Source: Syntrophaceae bacterium UBA7520 (GTDB taxonomy: Bacteria > Desulfobacterota > Syntrophia > Syntrophales > Smithellaceae). From it: DNA of 64,000 nt. Under the pieces are notes generated by a model. The model ran no database searches. It had not been told where the DNA came from and was given only the letters and a program-made list of their open reading frames with translations. Location of the stretch: contig DLNC01000025.1 in assembly GCA_002478265.1 (NCBI GenBank), forward strand, positions 102,430-166,429, read 5' to 3'. Position numbers and translations under genes: made by a program. This document shows, piece after piece, positions 35,026 to 43,097 of this stretch. The stretch's first letter is position 1; each line of letters starts with the position of its first letter.

Positions 35026-35633
35026 TGAAAATTGTGTTTGCCACCCGTAATGAAGGGAAGGTCAGAGAAATAAAAAATATGTTTGAAGGAACAGGCATCG
35101 ACCTTGTTTCGCTCAATGATTACGAAAATATTCCGGAAATAATTGAAGACGGGAATAGCTTTCTGGAAAATGCCCTGAAAAAAGCGAAAATCGTGGCGAA
35201 TATTACAGGTGAAACGGTGTTGGCGGATGACTCCGGACTGCAGGTTGATATTTTGGGAGGTGAGCCGGGAATCCATTCCGCCCGTTATGCCGGCGAGGGA
35301 GCGACGGATGAGGAAAATAATAAAACATTGTTGACCAAACTCAAAGACGTGCCGCCCGAAAAAAGACACGCGTCATTTTGCTGTGTGCTGGTCATTTATA
35401 GGGCGGATGGCAGTTATCATTCCTTTGACGGCCGCTGGCAGGGCATTATTATCGATGAAGCGCGCGGCACGAATGGTTTTGGTTATGACCCTATTTTTTT
35501 TGTGCCGGAGCTGAAAAAAACAGCCGCCGAATTGCCGCCGGAAATTAAAAACAAAATCAGCCACCGCGGCCAGGCTTTTGCCAAACTAAAAGAGTATCTG
35601 CCGCGGCAGATAGAAAAACAAATCGGGGCGTAG
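35025..35633 (+). CDS. rdgB: XTP/dITP diphosphatase (RdgB/HAM1)
   Basis: Removes non-canonical purine nucleotides (dITP, XTP) before they enter DNA or RNA. 202 residues: start MKIVFATRNEGKVREIK, ETVLADDSGLQVDILGGEPGIHSARYAG and GTNGFGYDPIFF. Overlaps the rph stop by one nt. Its last codons and TAG (35631-35633) lie inside the tRNA-Pro gene that starts at 35624. Confidence 0.96.
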   Translation: MKIVFATRNEGKVREIKNMFEGTGIDLVSLNDYENIPEIIEDGNSFLENALKKAKIVANITGETVLADDSGLQVDILGGEPGIHSARYAGEGATDEENNKTLLTKLKDVPPEKRHASFCCVLVIYRADGSYHSFDGRWQGIIIDEARGTNGFGYDPIFFVPELKKTAAELPPEIKNKISHRGQAFAKLKEYLPRQIEKQIGA

Positions 35634-35700
35634 CGCAGCCTGGTAGCGCGCCTGCTTTGGGAGCAGGATGTCGCAGGTTCAAATCCTGCCGCCCCGACCA
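35624..35700 (+). tRNA. tRNA-Pro (anticodon TGG)
   Basis: Full cloverleaf of 77 nt with encoded CCA: acceptor CGGGGCG/CGCCCCG, D stem GCGC/GCGC, anticodon stem CCTGC/GCAGG with loop TTTGGGA, T stem GCAGG/CCTGC with loop TTCAAAT. Its first 10 nt overlap the 3' end of rdgB, so mature tRNA and rdgB mRNA must come from competing or processed transcripts. Confidence 0.97.
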
Positions 35701-35726
35701 TTTATTTTTTATAAACAAAGATGAAA

Positions 35727-35760
35727 AAAGCCCTCTTATCTGTCATGATAAGAGGGCTTT
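35727..35760. terminator. Bidirectional intrinsic terminator
   Basis: Perfect 13-bp stem AAAGCCCTCTTAT/ATAAGAGGGCTTT (35727-35739, 35748-35760) with an 8-nt loop. Six A before it give a T run on the minus strand, ending the OmpA-lipoprotein gene; TTT GATGTTTT after it serves the tRNA-Pro side. Confidence 0.85.
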
Positions 35761-35787
35761 GATGTTTTAGCTTTATTGCTCTGAACG

Positions 35788-36963
35788 TTAAGACGGCGTG
35801 AAACTCAATTCGACGCGGCGGTTTTTCAATTTGCCTTCCGGAGTATTGTTATCGGCGACGGGTTTTGCATCGCCTTCGCCTTTTACTTCCACCTTCATTT
35901 TGTTGCTTAATCCCATTTTCTTGAGCATGCCTAAGGTGTTATTTGCCAGATCCTGAGAATCCTTTAGGGTAGCGGCTTTGCCGCCGGCGATATTGGAATG
36001 TCCTTCGATGAGCATGCTGCCGGAAGCGTCTTTGATCTTCGTGAAGAATTCCTTAAGTTTATCTAAATCTTCCTTAACGATGGTCTCTCTATTAGGTTCA
36101 AAATGGATGATTACTTTACTTAATTCCGCCGGCTTATTTTCTGTAGCGGGTGGTGCTGCCGAAGGAGCCGTAGAGGGAGGAGGAACTACCACGGGTGAAG
36201 GAGCAGGCGCGGGTGCCGGAGCGGGAACAACGATGGTCGCTGCCGGGGGAACAGGAGGAGCGCCATGGGTTCTAATCACAATAATACGGTCGTTGGCCGG
36301 CATTTTGGATGATGTCCAGAAATCGCTGCCGTCATCAATATAAAAATCCCATTCAATCTTATCTGAATTGAGCTCCGCGGTCCAAACACAGCAGGCCTCC
36401 TGGGATATCTGCGGCCCTTCCTTGCCGGTCGCCGCAGTGGGATCGCGCAGGGATAAAATTTCCGCCTTGGTGGGAAGTCTCCAGTCGTTAAACCCGCCTT
36501 CATTGATGCGCTTTACCGTATCGATAACATTTTCCGCGGCTATATCGGCGGCTGTATAAATCAGCCATTGCATGCCCGACTTGGAATCAATTATTGTGCC
36601 GTTTCTTAAAAGTTGAAAACGCACTATAATAGGACTTTCCAGCACCAGTGGTTGCCTTCCACTGGGCGCGGTGATTTTTCTGGTTACTTTTGATGTCCAG
36701 GCGTCTGTTTCGAGCGTAATGATGTATTCGGCGGCTGGCGCAAGGCCTGCGATTTTGAATACGCCATCGGTGCCGGTTTTTGTCTGAGGTTGTTTGGCAT
36801 CCGGTGTGAGCACCACCGGATTAAAAATTACGTTGACTCCGGACAAAGGCTGGTTCTGCCCGTTGACTACTTTACCTTCAACGCTTCCTTCTTTAGCGCC
36901 GCCGCAGGCGAATAAAAAGACACTCATTAATAAAAAAATTAACAAGCGGTAAATAATTTTCAT
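35788..36963 (-). CDS. OmpA-domain lipoprotein with DUF1566-like and CNA-B-like modules
   Basis: 391 residues from ATG 36963, preceded by AAGGAGGA; a 22-residue in-frame extension is rejected. Lipobox LFAC gives a lipidated Cys at about 20. Then a carboxypeptidase-regulatory-like beta domain (about 25-110), a DUF1566-like region (MQWLIYTAAD...NDWRLPTKAE, about 125-245), a Pro/Ala/Val-rich linker (about 250-290) and an OmpA C-terminal domain (about 295-391, HFEPNRETI, EGHSN, NRRVEL) that should bind peptidoglycan. Likely links outer membrane to cell wall. The middle modules' ligand is unknown. Confidence 0.88.
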   Translation of the reverse strand: MKIIYRLLIFLLMSVFLFACGGAKEGSVEGKVVNGQNQPLSGVNVIFNPVVLTPDAKQPQTKTGTDGVFKIAGLAPAAEYIITLETDAWTSKVTRKITAPSGRQPLVLESPIIVRFQLLRNGTIIDSKSGMQWLIYTAADIAAENVIDTVKRINEGGFNDWRLPTKAEILSLRDPTAATGKEGPQISQEACCVWTAELNSDKIEWDFYIDDGSDFWTSSKMPANDRIIVIRTHGAPPVPPAATIVVPAPAPAPAPSPVVVPPPSTAPSAAPPATENKPAELSKVIIHFEPNRETIVKEDLDKLKEFFTKIKDASGSMLIEGHSNIAGGKAATLKDSQDLANNTLGMLKKMGLSNKMKVEVKGEGDAKPVADNNTPEGKLKNRRVELSFTPS

Positions 36964-37040
36964 ATAATCCTCCTTGCCCGGCAAGTTGCTATTTGCGTTA
37001 ATGAGCGCAAGTATTTGAAGCTGCGTCAAAACGTTTGATA

Positions 37041-37069
37041 ATATTACACAATAATTACAAAATATTCAA
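37041..37069 (-). promoter_or_regulatory. Possible promoter of the OmpA-lipoprotein gene
   Basis: Minus strand: TTGAAT (37069-37064), 17-nt spacer, TAATAT (37046-37041). It sits 80-100 nt upstream of ATG 36963, in an AT-rich spacer. Confidence 0.4.
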
Positions 37070-37107
37070 TACAAAAAAACCCCGTTAATTACCATGAAAA
37101 GAAGCAT

Positions 37108-38448
37108 TCAAATGGTCAGGATGGATTCAACTTCTCCGCGTATTTGCGACAATCTTTTTTCGGAAGTAGCCTCAAAACGAAGCACGATTACCGGTTGCGT
37201 ATTGGATGCTCTGACCAGCGCCCAGCCATCAGGAAAAGGTATTCTCACGCCGTCAATATCAACAAGGCCGCGGATATTTTTGTAGTGTTTCCTGATTTTT
37301 TCCACAACGGCGACTTTCTTTTCATCCGGGCAGTCAACGCGAATTTCCGGCGTGGCATAAACGCGCGGCACATCAGCAAGCAGCGAACTGATCTTTTCGC
37401 CGGAGATGGAAAGAATTTCCAGAAGACGCAGCGCCGCGTAGATAGCGTCATCATAACCGAAATAGCGATCAGCGAAGAAAAAATGGCCGCTCATCTCGCC
37501 TCCTAAAACGGCTTTTTCTTCTTTCATTTTGGCTTTGATCAAGGAATGCCCGGCTTTCCACATAATCGCGCGGCCGGAATTCTTGGCGATGTCATCGTAG
37601 AGAGTCTGCGAGCATTTAACCTCGCCGATTATTGTGGCTCCGGGTTTTTCCTTAAGGATATAACGGGAAAATAAAATTAGCAGCTTGTCGCCCCAGATAA
37701 TTTCTCCTTTGTCGGAGATGACGCCCAGGCGGTCCGCATCGCCATCAAAAGCGATGCCCAGTTGTGCCTTTTTTTCAGCTACTGTCTCAATAAGCTGGGT
37801 CAGATTTTCTTCCACGGTGGGATCGGGAAAATGATTAGGAAACCTTCCGTCCGGCTCGCAATTAAGAGCATTGATGGTGCAGCCGAAGCGCTCTAGAAGA
37901 GGCAGGGTAAAATGACCTCCCACGCCGTTTCCACCGTCGATCACCAGATTGATGCCGCGTTTTATCTTTACATTTTGAAAGAGATATTCCTGATAAGAGT
38001 TTGCAATATCTTCCTGAGAAGACGTGGCGCTACCATGAACATAGTCTTCTTTTTCCATTATTTTTTTTAATTCCTGAATTTGCGCGCCGTATATGGTGTC
38101 ATTGCCGATACATATTTTAAAGCCGTTGAATTCCGGCGGGTTATGGCTTCCGGTAACCATCACGCCGCCGCCGACTTTAAGGTGGCGAATGGAAAAATAA
38201 AGCATGGGCGTGGCGCACATGCCGATATCTATTGTAGCCACCCCCGCTTGATTTATGCCTTTTTTTAAAGCAATGGAGAAATCACTCGAGCTTAAACGAC
38301 AATCTCGCCCGACAGTCATGCATTGAATTTTATATCGGCGGGCATAGGCGCCGATCGCCCGGCCGAGATCAAAGACAAACTCTTCGTGCAAATCCTTGCC
38401 GACAAGTCCTCTGACATCATATTCGCGAAATACATGAGGATTAATCAT
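37108..38448 (-). CDS. Phosphomannomutase/phosphoglucomutase
   Basis: 446 residues of the alpha-D-phosphohexomutase family (AlgC/ManB group). Active-site TGSHNPPEFNG carries the phosphoserine, FDGDADRLGV the metal-binding Asp triplet, GEMSGHFFF the sugar-binding loop and RASNTQPVIVLRFEA the phosphate-binding loop. Interconverts hexose 1- and 6-phosphates for LPS, exopolysaccharide or glycogen precursors. A single-gene unit between the OmpA lipoprotein and the HAD gene. Confidence 0.94.
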   Translation of the reverse strand: MINPHVFREYDVRGLVGKDLHEEFVFDLGRAIGAYARRYKIQCMTVGRDCRLSSSDFSIALKKGINQAGVATIDIGMCATPMLYFSIRHLKVGGGVMVTGSHNPPEFNGFKICIGNDTIYGAQIQELKKIMEKEDYVHGSATSSQEDIANSYQEYLFQNVKIKRGINLVIDGGNGVGGHFTLPLLERFGCTINALNCEPDGRFPNHFPDPTVEENLTQLIETVAEKKAQLGIAFDGDADRLGVISDKGEIIWGDKLLILFSRYILKEKPGATIIGEVKCSQTLYDDIAKNSGRAIMWKAGHSLIKAKMKEEKAVLGGEMSGHFFFADRYFGYDDAIYAALRLLEILSISGEKISSLLADVPRVYATPEIRVDCPDEKKVAVVEKIRKHYKNIRGLVDIDGVRIPFPDGWALVRASNTQPVIVLRFEATSEKRLSQIRGEVESILTI

Positions 38449-38502
38449 TCAAAAACCTTTTTGCGCTAAAATTGTGTGTATATGGTTATATTTGACATAC
38501 TA

Positions 38503-38531
38503 ATACTAAGGGAAAAGATAGGACATGTCAA
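38503..38531 (-). promoter_or_regulatory. Possible promoter of the phosphohexomutase gene
   Basis: Minus strand: perfect TTGACA (38531-38526), 17-nt spacer, TAGTAT (38508-38503), about 60 nt before ATG 38448. Confidence 0.4.
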
Positions 38532-38553
38532 ACAGAGATATAAAATATGCAAA

Positions 38554-39228
38554 TTAAATGATCATGTTCATCAAGGAGGATGCCCGCGGCAGGACAATAT
38601 CCGCTTTTGCTTTTTGGAAATCAGAAGACTGGAAATTACCGGTCAGCACGCCCGCGGTGAAAGTTCCGGCATGCCGCCCCGCTTCTATATCCAAAGGGTG
38701 ATCACCGACCATAAGCGCGCTGGCCGCATTGCCGCTTGTCTTTTCCAGAGCCGCGCGCAGATGCAGAGGGTCGGGCTTGACTTTTTCCACGGCGTCGCGG
38801 CAAATCACCGCCTCGCAGAAGGATAAAATATCAGGAAACACTGTGAATACCGCCTTTTGACAATTTCTTGATACTACCGCGCTGGATATATCATTTGACG
38901 TTAAAAAGGACAAAAGTTCTCTGGTTGAAGGGAAAAGTTCTCCTTTTTGGGCGGCTTGCATCTCCATATTTTCGATGAAATTCATGGACTCTTGCCGAAA
39001 TTCTTGGGCTTTTTCCGCGGAATCGTTTTTCATCAGGGAAGCCGCGGCTTGGATCGTTTCCAGTATAAAGCCGGTTTGAATAGCGCCCGGCTCAATGCCG
39101 TAGGAGGAGATTATTCGCGTAACCTCCTGCCGCATGCGCGCAAAATCAATATTGAGCTTGGCCAGTGTGCCGTCAAAGTCAAAAATTACAGTTTTGATTA
39201 CGCTGTCTTTAATTTTGAGTGCGGCCAT
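38554..39228 (-). CDS. HAD-family phosphatase (phosphoglycolate phosphatase-like)
   Basis: 224 residues. Motif I DFDGTLAKL (nucleophile and acid Asp), motif II VVSRN, motif III Lys in KVKPDP and motif IV VGDHPLDIEAGR. An alpha-helical C1 cap lies between motifs I and II. Substrate not predictable; phosphoglycolate or a nucleotide is possible. The start overlaps the Nudix stop by one nt (TAATG). Confidence 0.9.
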   Translation of the reverse strand: MAALKIKDSVIKTVIFDFDGTLAKLNIDFARMRQEVTRIISSYGIEPGAIQTGFILETIQAAASLMKNDSAEKAQEFRQESMNFIENMEMQAAQKGELFPSTRELLSFLTSNDISSAVVSRNCQKAVFTVFPDILSFCEAVICRDAVEKVKPDPLHLRAALEKTSGNAASALMVGDHPLDIEAGRHAGTFTAGVLTGNFQSSDFQKAKADIVLPRASSLMNMII

Positions 39229-40085
39229 TAACTCAAACGGCCTCCCGCCAGGTAACCTTGCGTAATTTCTTTTTTGAGGATTTTGGCGGCGGCGGGAAAA
39301 GGAAGACTACGGCCAAAAATAATCGTAAAAAAATTGCTTATAATCTGCAAAGTTGCTCCCCAGAGAATATCGTCATCTCCATCATCGTTTTTGATGACAA
39401 AACAGGGAAATCTTACTTGTTCATCGTAGGAATTGTTTCCTGTCGGTGTCGTTAGTTGCAACCATGCGTAATTTGTGACGCCAAAGAAATGACTTAGAGG
39501 AATTTCTAATATTTTTTCGACTTCATCGCTGGAACGGTATGGAAAATATTTACGCGTGAGGCAAACCACGGGGAAAATAGTTCGTGGAAAAGAGCTGAGC
39601 GTATAGGAAGGCAGCGCGCCGAGAAAGTCTACATTGAAGGGGTTCAGGCCGATTTCTTCCCATGCTTCGCGCAAGGCGTTGACCAGAAAAAGTTGCACCA
39701 GGCGGTACGTTTCCTTATTCTGATGATTTTTTAAAAATCTGCTTTTCGCGTTCGTTACGGGAATGATGCCGCAGCGCAATAATAAGCTTAAGAATTTGTC
39801 AACAGCCGGATTTAATATGCCGCCTGGACAACTGATGTCACCCGCCTGCGCCACTTTTGCTGACCTCTTGATAAGCTGGAAAACGTACTCAAAATTGCCT
39901 GCTTTTACTTTTTGATAATGTAGCAATAAAACGACACCCGCTCCGCGACAGGGCGTTCCTTTGGCGTTTGCCCTGACAATTTGACGGTATTTTTGAGCGA
40001 AGTCCAGATCAAGCGCGGATAATCTGGAAAAAATTAATGGCGGCAGCGCGTCTTTTTGATTAAATGGAAATGCGTCCATAAACAT
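39228..40085 (-). CDS. Nudix hydrolase, CoA-pyrophosphatase-like, with interrupted Nudix box
   Basis: 285 residues. GDISCPGG and the C-terminal ILWGATLQI resemble NUDT7/YeaB CoA pyrophosphatases. REAWEEIGL supplies the catalytic core of the Nudix box, but the glycines that normally stand about 13 residues before it are separated from it by about 45 residues including a basic stretch (TNAKSRFLKNHQNKETYR). Whether it is active is uncertain. It lies 4 nt after the alpha/beta hydrolase gene and overlaps the HAD gene by one. Confidence 0.82.
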   Translation of the reverse strand: MFMDAFPFNQKDALPPLIFSRLSALDLDFAQKYRQIVRANAKGTPCRGAGVVLLLHYQKVKAGNFEYVFQLIKRSAKVAQAGDISCPGGILNPAVDKFLSLLLRCGIIPVTNAKSRFLKNHQNKETYRLVQLFLVNALREAWEEIGLNPFNVDFLGALPSYTLSSFPRTIFPVVCLTRKYFPYRSSDEVEKILEIPLSHFFGVTNYAWLQLTTPTGNNSYDEQVRFPCFVIKNDDGDDDILWGATLQIISNFFTIIFGRSLPFPAAAKILKKEITQGYLAGGRLS

Positions 40086-40089
40086 AAAA

Positions 40090-41085
40090 TCAGCCGATCA
40101 TTTGCGCGATTATTTTATGATAAAAACAGCCTCTCGGCGCAATATCGATAAAGCCGCAGTGGCCGCCGTATTTGACGCGAAGGATTTGGAAATATTCATT
40201 TGCTGACAATTCGTCAAAATCATCCTGCGGAATGACTGGATCATCTTCAGAGATAAATATTCTTACCGGCAGGCGAAAGTTTTCAAAAAAATCTTTTTTT
40301 AAAGTGTAAAGGTTGAAATAGTCGCGGTAAGAAGGAAATTCCGGAAAATAAGGCATCATGGCTTCCGTCAGTTCCATGCAGGTGCGGGCGGTGAGCATTT
40401 TGCGAAAATCATATCTATGAGGGAAAAGCTTTTGTTTTTTTAGTAAAGAGCGTTTCCATTTCTTCAAAAAATAGCGGCGGTAAAAAGCGTAGCGCTCGTC
40501 GATGGCCAGTGTAGTTTTGTAAGGATCAAGCGGCGGACTGATGGCAAAAACACTCTGTAGAGGTGTATCCGGTAGAGAGGAATATTTGCGGGCGATACGC
40601 AGGGCGAAATTGCCGCCCATGGAAAAACCGATAAGGTGAGCAGGTTTCCCGTTAGCCAATTTGCTTAAGGCGTGAACGGCATCGAAAGTTTCGTCCAGCA
40701 GGGCGCCGTGAAAAAGTCCTTCATTCAGGTGATGAGACTCGCCGTGGTCGCGTAAATTCAGGCGGCAGACGGAATAGCCGCGCTTATGGAAAAATGCTCC
40801 CGCGTCGATCATATACGCGGACGATGAAGAGCCTTCCCAGCCGTGAAGTAAAATAATCAGACCTTTAGGATTAGCGTGCGGTGAGTAAATGGCCAGGAGC
40901 TTTGTTTGGGCGCTTGTATCTATGACCAAGGAACGGGAGTTAAGCAGAAAGAATCTTTTGTGGAAGACGCGCAATTTTGAGCTGGCCAGGATGGACTGCG
41001 TATGCGGATTTCTGATGATTGCCGCCGGCCGAAAGTCCACGCAAGAAACTGTCTGTTTTTTTTCCATAGATGCGCTAAGTATCAT
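40090..41085 (-). CDS. YheT-type alpha/beta hydrolase
   Basis: 331 residues of the YheT/ABHD1-3 family: oxyanion-hole LLHGWEGSS, nucleophile elbow GFSMGG (about Ser156), acid in SEDDPVIP and His in YGGHCGF. Likely a cytoplasmic esterase of unknown substrate. An ATG at 41067 is an alternative start. An intrinsic terminator of the upstream tRNA-Met ends exactly at the first ATG, so its own promoter is not obvious. Confidence 0.9.
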   Translation of the reverse strand: MILSASMEKKQTVSCVDFRPAAIIRNPHTQSILASSKLRVFHKRFFLLNSRSLVIDTSAQTKLLAIYSPHANPKGLIILLHGWEGSSSSAYMIDAGAFFHKRGYSVCRLNLRDHGESHHLNEGLFHGALLDETFDAVHALSKLANGKPAHLIGFSMGGNFALRIARKYSSLPDTPLQSVFAISPPLDPYKTTLAIDERYAFYRRYFLKKWKRSLLKKQKLFPHRYDFRKMLTARTCMELTEAMMPYFPEFPSYRDYFNLYTLKKDFFENFRLPVRIFISEDDPVIPQDDFDELSANEYFQILRVKYGGHCGFIDIAPRGCFYHKIIAQMIG

Positions 41086-41115
41086 AAAAAAGGGCCTGAG
41101 CCTGCGCTCAAACCC
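41086..41115 (-). terminator. Intrinsic terminator after tRNA-Met
   Basis: Minus strand: stem GGGTTTGAGC/GGCTCAGGCCC-type (41115-41092, about 10 bp with two G-U pairs) followed by six T (41091-41086). It lies just after the tRNA 3' end and immediately before the ATG at 41085. Confidence 0.7.
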
Positions 41116-41122
41116 TCGTTTT

Positions 41123-41199
41123 TGGTGGCGGTGCAGGGAATTGAACCCCGGACACTACGGATATGAGCCGTATGCTCTAACCAGCTGAGCTACACCGCC
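41123..41199 (-). tRNA. tRNA-Met (anticodon CAT, elongator type)
   Basis: 77 nt with CCA on the minus strand: acceptor GGCGGTG/CACCGCC, D stem GCTC/GAGC, anticodon stem TACGG/CCGTA with loop CTCATAT, T stem CGGGG/CCCTG with loop TTCAATT. G1-C72 pairing argues against an initiator tRNA. A CAT anticodon could also be tRNA-Ile2 after lysidine modification; elongator Met is more likely. Confidence 0.93.
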
Positions 41200-41250
41200 T
41201 GATATCTACGCTTTGCCCATCCTAAAAGTTTGCCCAAGGATGTGCGCGTC

Positions 41251-41279
41251 GCTATATCGAAGAGCGTGATTTTTGTCAA
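41251..41279 (-). promoter_or_regulatory. Promoter of tRNA-Met
   Basis: Minus strand: TTGACA (41279-41274), 17-nt spacer, TATAGC (41256-41251), about 45 nt before the tRNA 5' end, directly behind the FG-GAP gene stop. Confidence 0.6.
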
Positions 41280-41283
41280 TAAC

Positions 41284-42999
41284 TTATTCGGCGGTTTCCA
41301 GCTCATAGACAACGATGACGCTTCTGTTTTTGAGCGAAGCGCCCACGGATAAAACTAAAGCCAGGACAATTTCCGGCTTTCCGTCATTATCCACGTCTTT
41401 AAACGCGTAGTCGGCAACGTAGCCGTTGATCTTTTTCGTGCGCCAGTTTTCGATCATTCCCAGGCCGTCCCACTCCAGGTTGTATATTTCACTGGCCGTG
41501 AAAAGATTCAGGTTTTTAAACAGGCGCCCGGTTGACGACAGATTCTTGACAATGATGATTTCTTTTTTTCCGTCATTGTTGGTGTCAAAAGTCAGAATAC
41601 GCAGATTGGCATAAAACATTTTCTCGTATTCATCCTGCGGTTTTGTTCTGTCAAAGTTGGTGATCAAATTGTTGCTGCCGCCGTAATGCGTGTCGCTTCT
41701 CCAGACAATATCTTCATTGGCGGAAAATCCCAGGGTAAAAACCCTGGTGATGTGCTTGTTGTTTTTTTCCAGAATGCAAAGATAGTCCAGCTCGTCCAGG
41801 GCGATAACTTTTTCCCCGCCGCCCGTGCCCAGATCAGCCAAGGTGAGGCCGTAGATGGAAAGACCCACGGGAATTTTCATTTTCTGATCGGGAACATATT
41901 TCCCGTTTTTCCAGACAATTTCATAAATTTGCGTGTCAAAAGGCTTGTCCATGCCGAAATCCTGCCCTAAAAGCAGCGGCACTCCGGATGGCGTGTCGAT
42001 CACGCGCAAAAACCAGCGTATTCCGGAGGCGATTACCTGATACTTGCCGTCTTTGTATTCGATGACGAAGGAGTCAAGCGTTTTGTTGTTTATTGAGGTG
42101 ACGATAATTTCGGGCACGCCGTTGCGGTTAATATCCGCCACATCGACCGCTATATAATTAAGATGAGCTTTGCCGGAGATTTTCTCAAGAAGCTGCATTT
42201 CCGTGTCTTTTTTCTGGTAGATGTAAATATTATGGCGGTCGATGACAACGATTTCGTTTGCGCCGTCATTATTGACATCGCCGATATCCATGCCCTTGAA
42301 TTCCGTCGGAATCTGCTGGCTCATCCAGAATCCGCGGCGATTGACCGGCTCCGGTGAATTAATATATTCAGTGTTAATGGCGGAAGTCATCGTCCCTCTT
42401 TTATTTGTCCTCATGCCGGCGATGATTTGCGCTTCGCGCGAAGTTCCGGGAGGAAGGGGCCGCGATACTGTTTTTTCATCGGGGGAAGAAGGAGCGGGGC
42501 TTGTTGCCATTGCGGCCGAAGGGGTTGTTCCCAGAATGTGGGAGACAATCTTTTGGGAAAAATCATTGATTCTGGGCAGCACATCATCGATATTCTGCGA
42601 TTGAGTGAAAATATTCACATCGGATTTGTTGGCGCTGATATCCGCCAGTTTTCCGTCAATGCTGATGCTGTTGCCGATTTTGGTGATACTGCCCCAGACA
42701 ACATAGTCTGACTTTAGATTTTTTCCGATGGCGTGGACGTCGGCCAGCGTTAAATCTTTGGCTTTAACCTTCCTCATTTCCGCGAGCGCGAGATTGCCTG
42801 CGGTAACGTCGATTTTTCCGGGCACGGCGATGCGTGAGGAGAGCATGTTGGTGATTCCGTCTTTTAGATAATCGATATTATCCGCGCTGTGCGTGGAAAA
42901 AGGCAGAACCGTCACCGTGTATTTATCTTTCGCCCAGAGCGAACCTGTTATCAAGAGAATCGCGCCCAGGCAAAAAGCTAATTTCAGATATCTTTTCAT
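41284..42999 (-). CDS. Secreted FG-GAP/VCBS-repeat protein with TolB/FlgO-like N-terminus
   Basis: 571 residues from ATG 42999 (AAGGAGAA 5-12 nt upstream). Signal peptide ends near SLWA (about 24). Residues 27-155 resemble the TolB-N/FlgO-type fold (YTVTVLPFSTHSADN, DYVVWGSITKIGNSISIDGKL). After a Ser/Pro-rich linker, residues about 220-571 form FG-GAP blades with calcium-loop-like motifs (DIGDVNNDGANEIVV, DVADINRNGVPEIIV, FDTNNDGKKEIII, DVDNDGKPEIVLA). Probably a periplasmic or surface beta-propeller; function unknown. Relatives are frequent in Desulfobacterota. Confidence 0.85.
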   Translation of the reverse strand: MKRYLKLAFCLGAILLITGSLWAKDKYTVTVLPFSTHSADNIDYLKDGITNMLSSRIAVPGKIDVTAGNLALAEMRKVKAKDLTLADVHAIGKNLKSDYVVWGSITKIGNSISIDGKLADISANKSDVNIFTQSQNIDDVLPRINDFSQKIVSHILGTTPSAAMATSPAPSSPDEKTVSRPLPPGTSREAQIIAGMRTNKRGTMTSAINTEYINSPEPVNRRGFWMSQQIPTEFKGMDIGDVNNDGANEIVVIDRHNIYIYQKKDTEMQLLEKISGKAHLNYIAVDVADINRNGVPEIIVTSINNKTLDSFVIEYKDGKYQVIASGIRWFLRVIDTPSGVPLLLGQDFGMDKPFDTQIYEIVWKNGKYVPDQKMKIPVGLSIYGLTLADLGTGGGEKVIALDELDYLCILEKNNKHITRVFTLGFSANEDIVWRSDTHYGGSNNLITNFDRTKPQDEYEKMFYANLRILTFDTNNDGKKEIIIVKNLSSTGRLFKNLNLFTASEIYNLEWDGLGMIENWRTKKINGYVADYAFKDVDNDGKPEIVLALVLSVGASLKNRSVIVVYELETAE

Positions 43000-43097
43000 G
43001 ATTTTCTCCTTCAATTTTAAATATTTACGGCTAAACCCCGCGAACTTCTAACATTTTCATATTCATAATACAAGATTATTTGCAGCGCGTGCATCTT

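Noticed and set aside
36964..37029. Longer N-terminus for the OmpA lipoprotein
   Set aside because: It would bury the signal peptide and lipobox and skip the AAGGAGGA site before ATG 36963.
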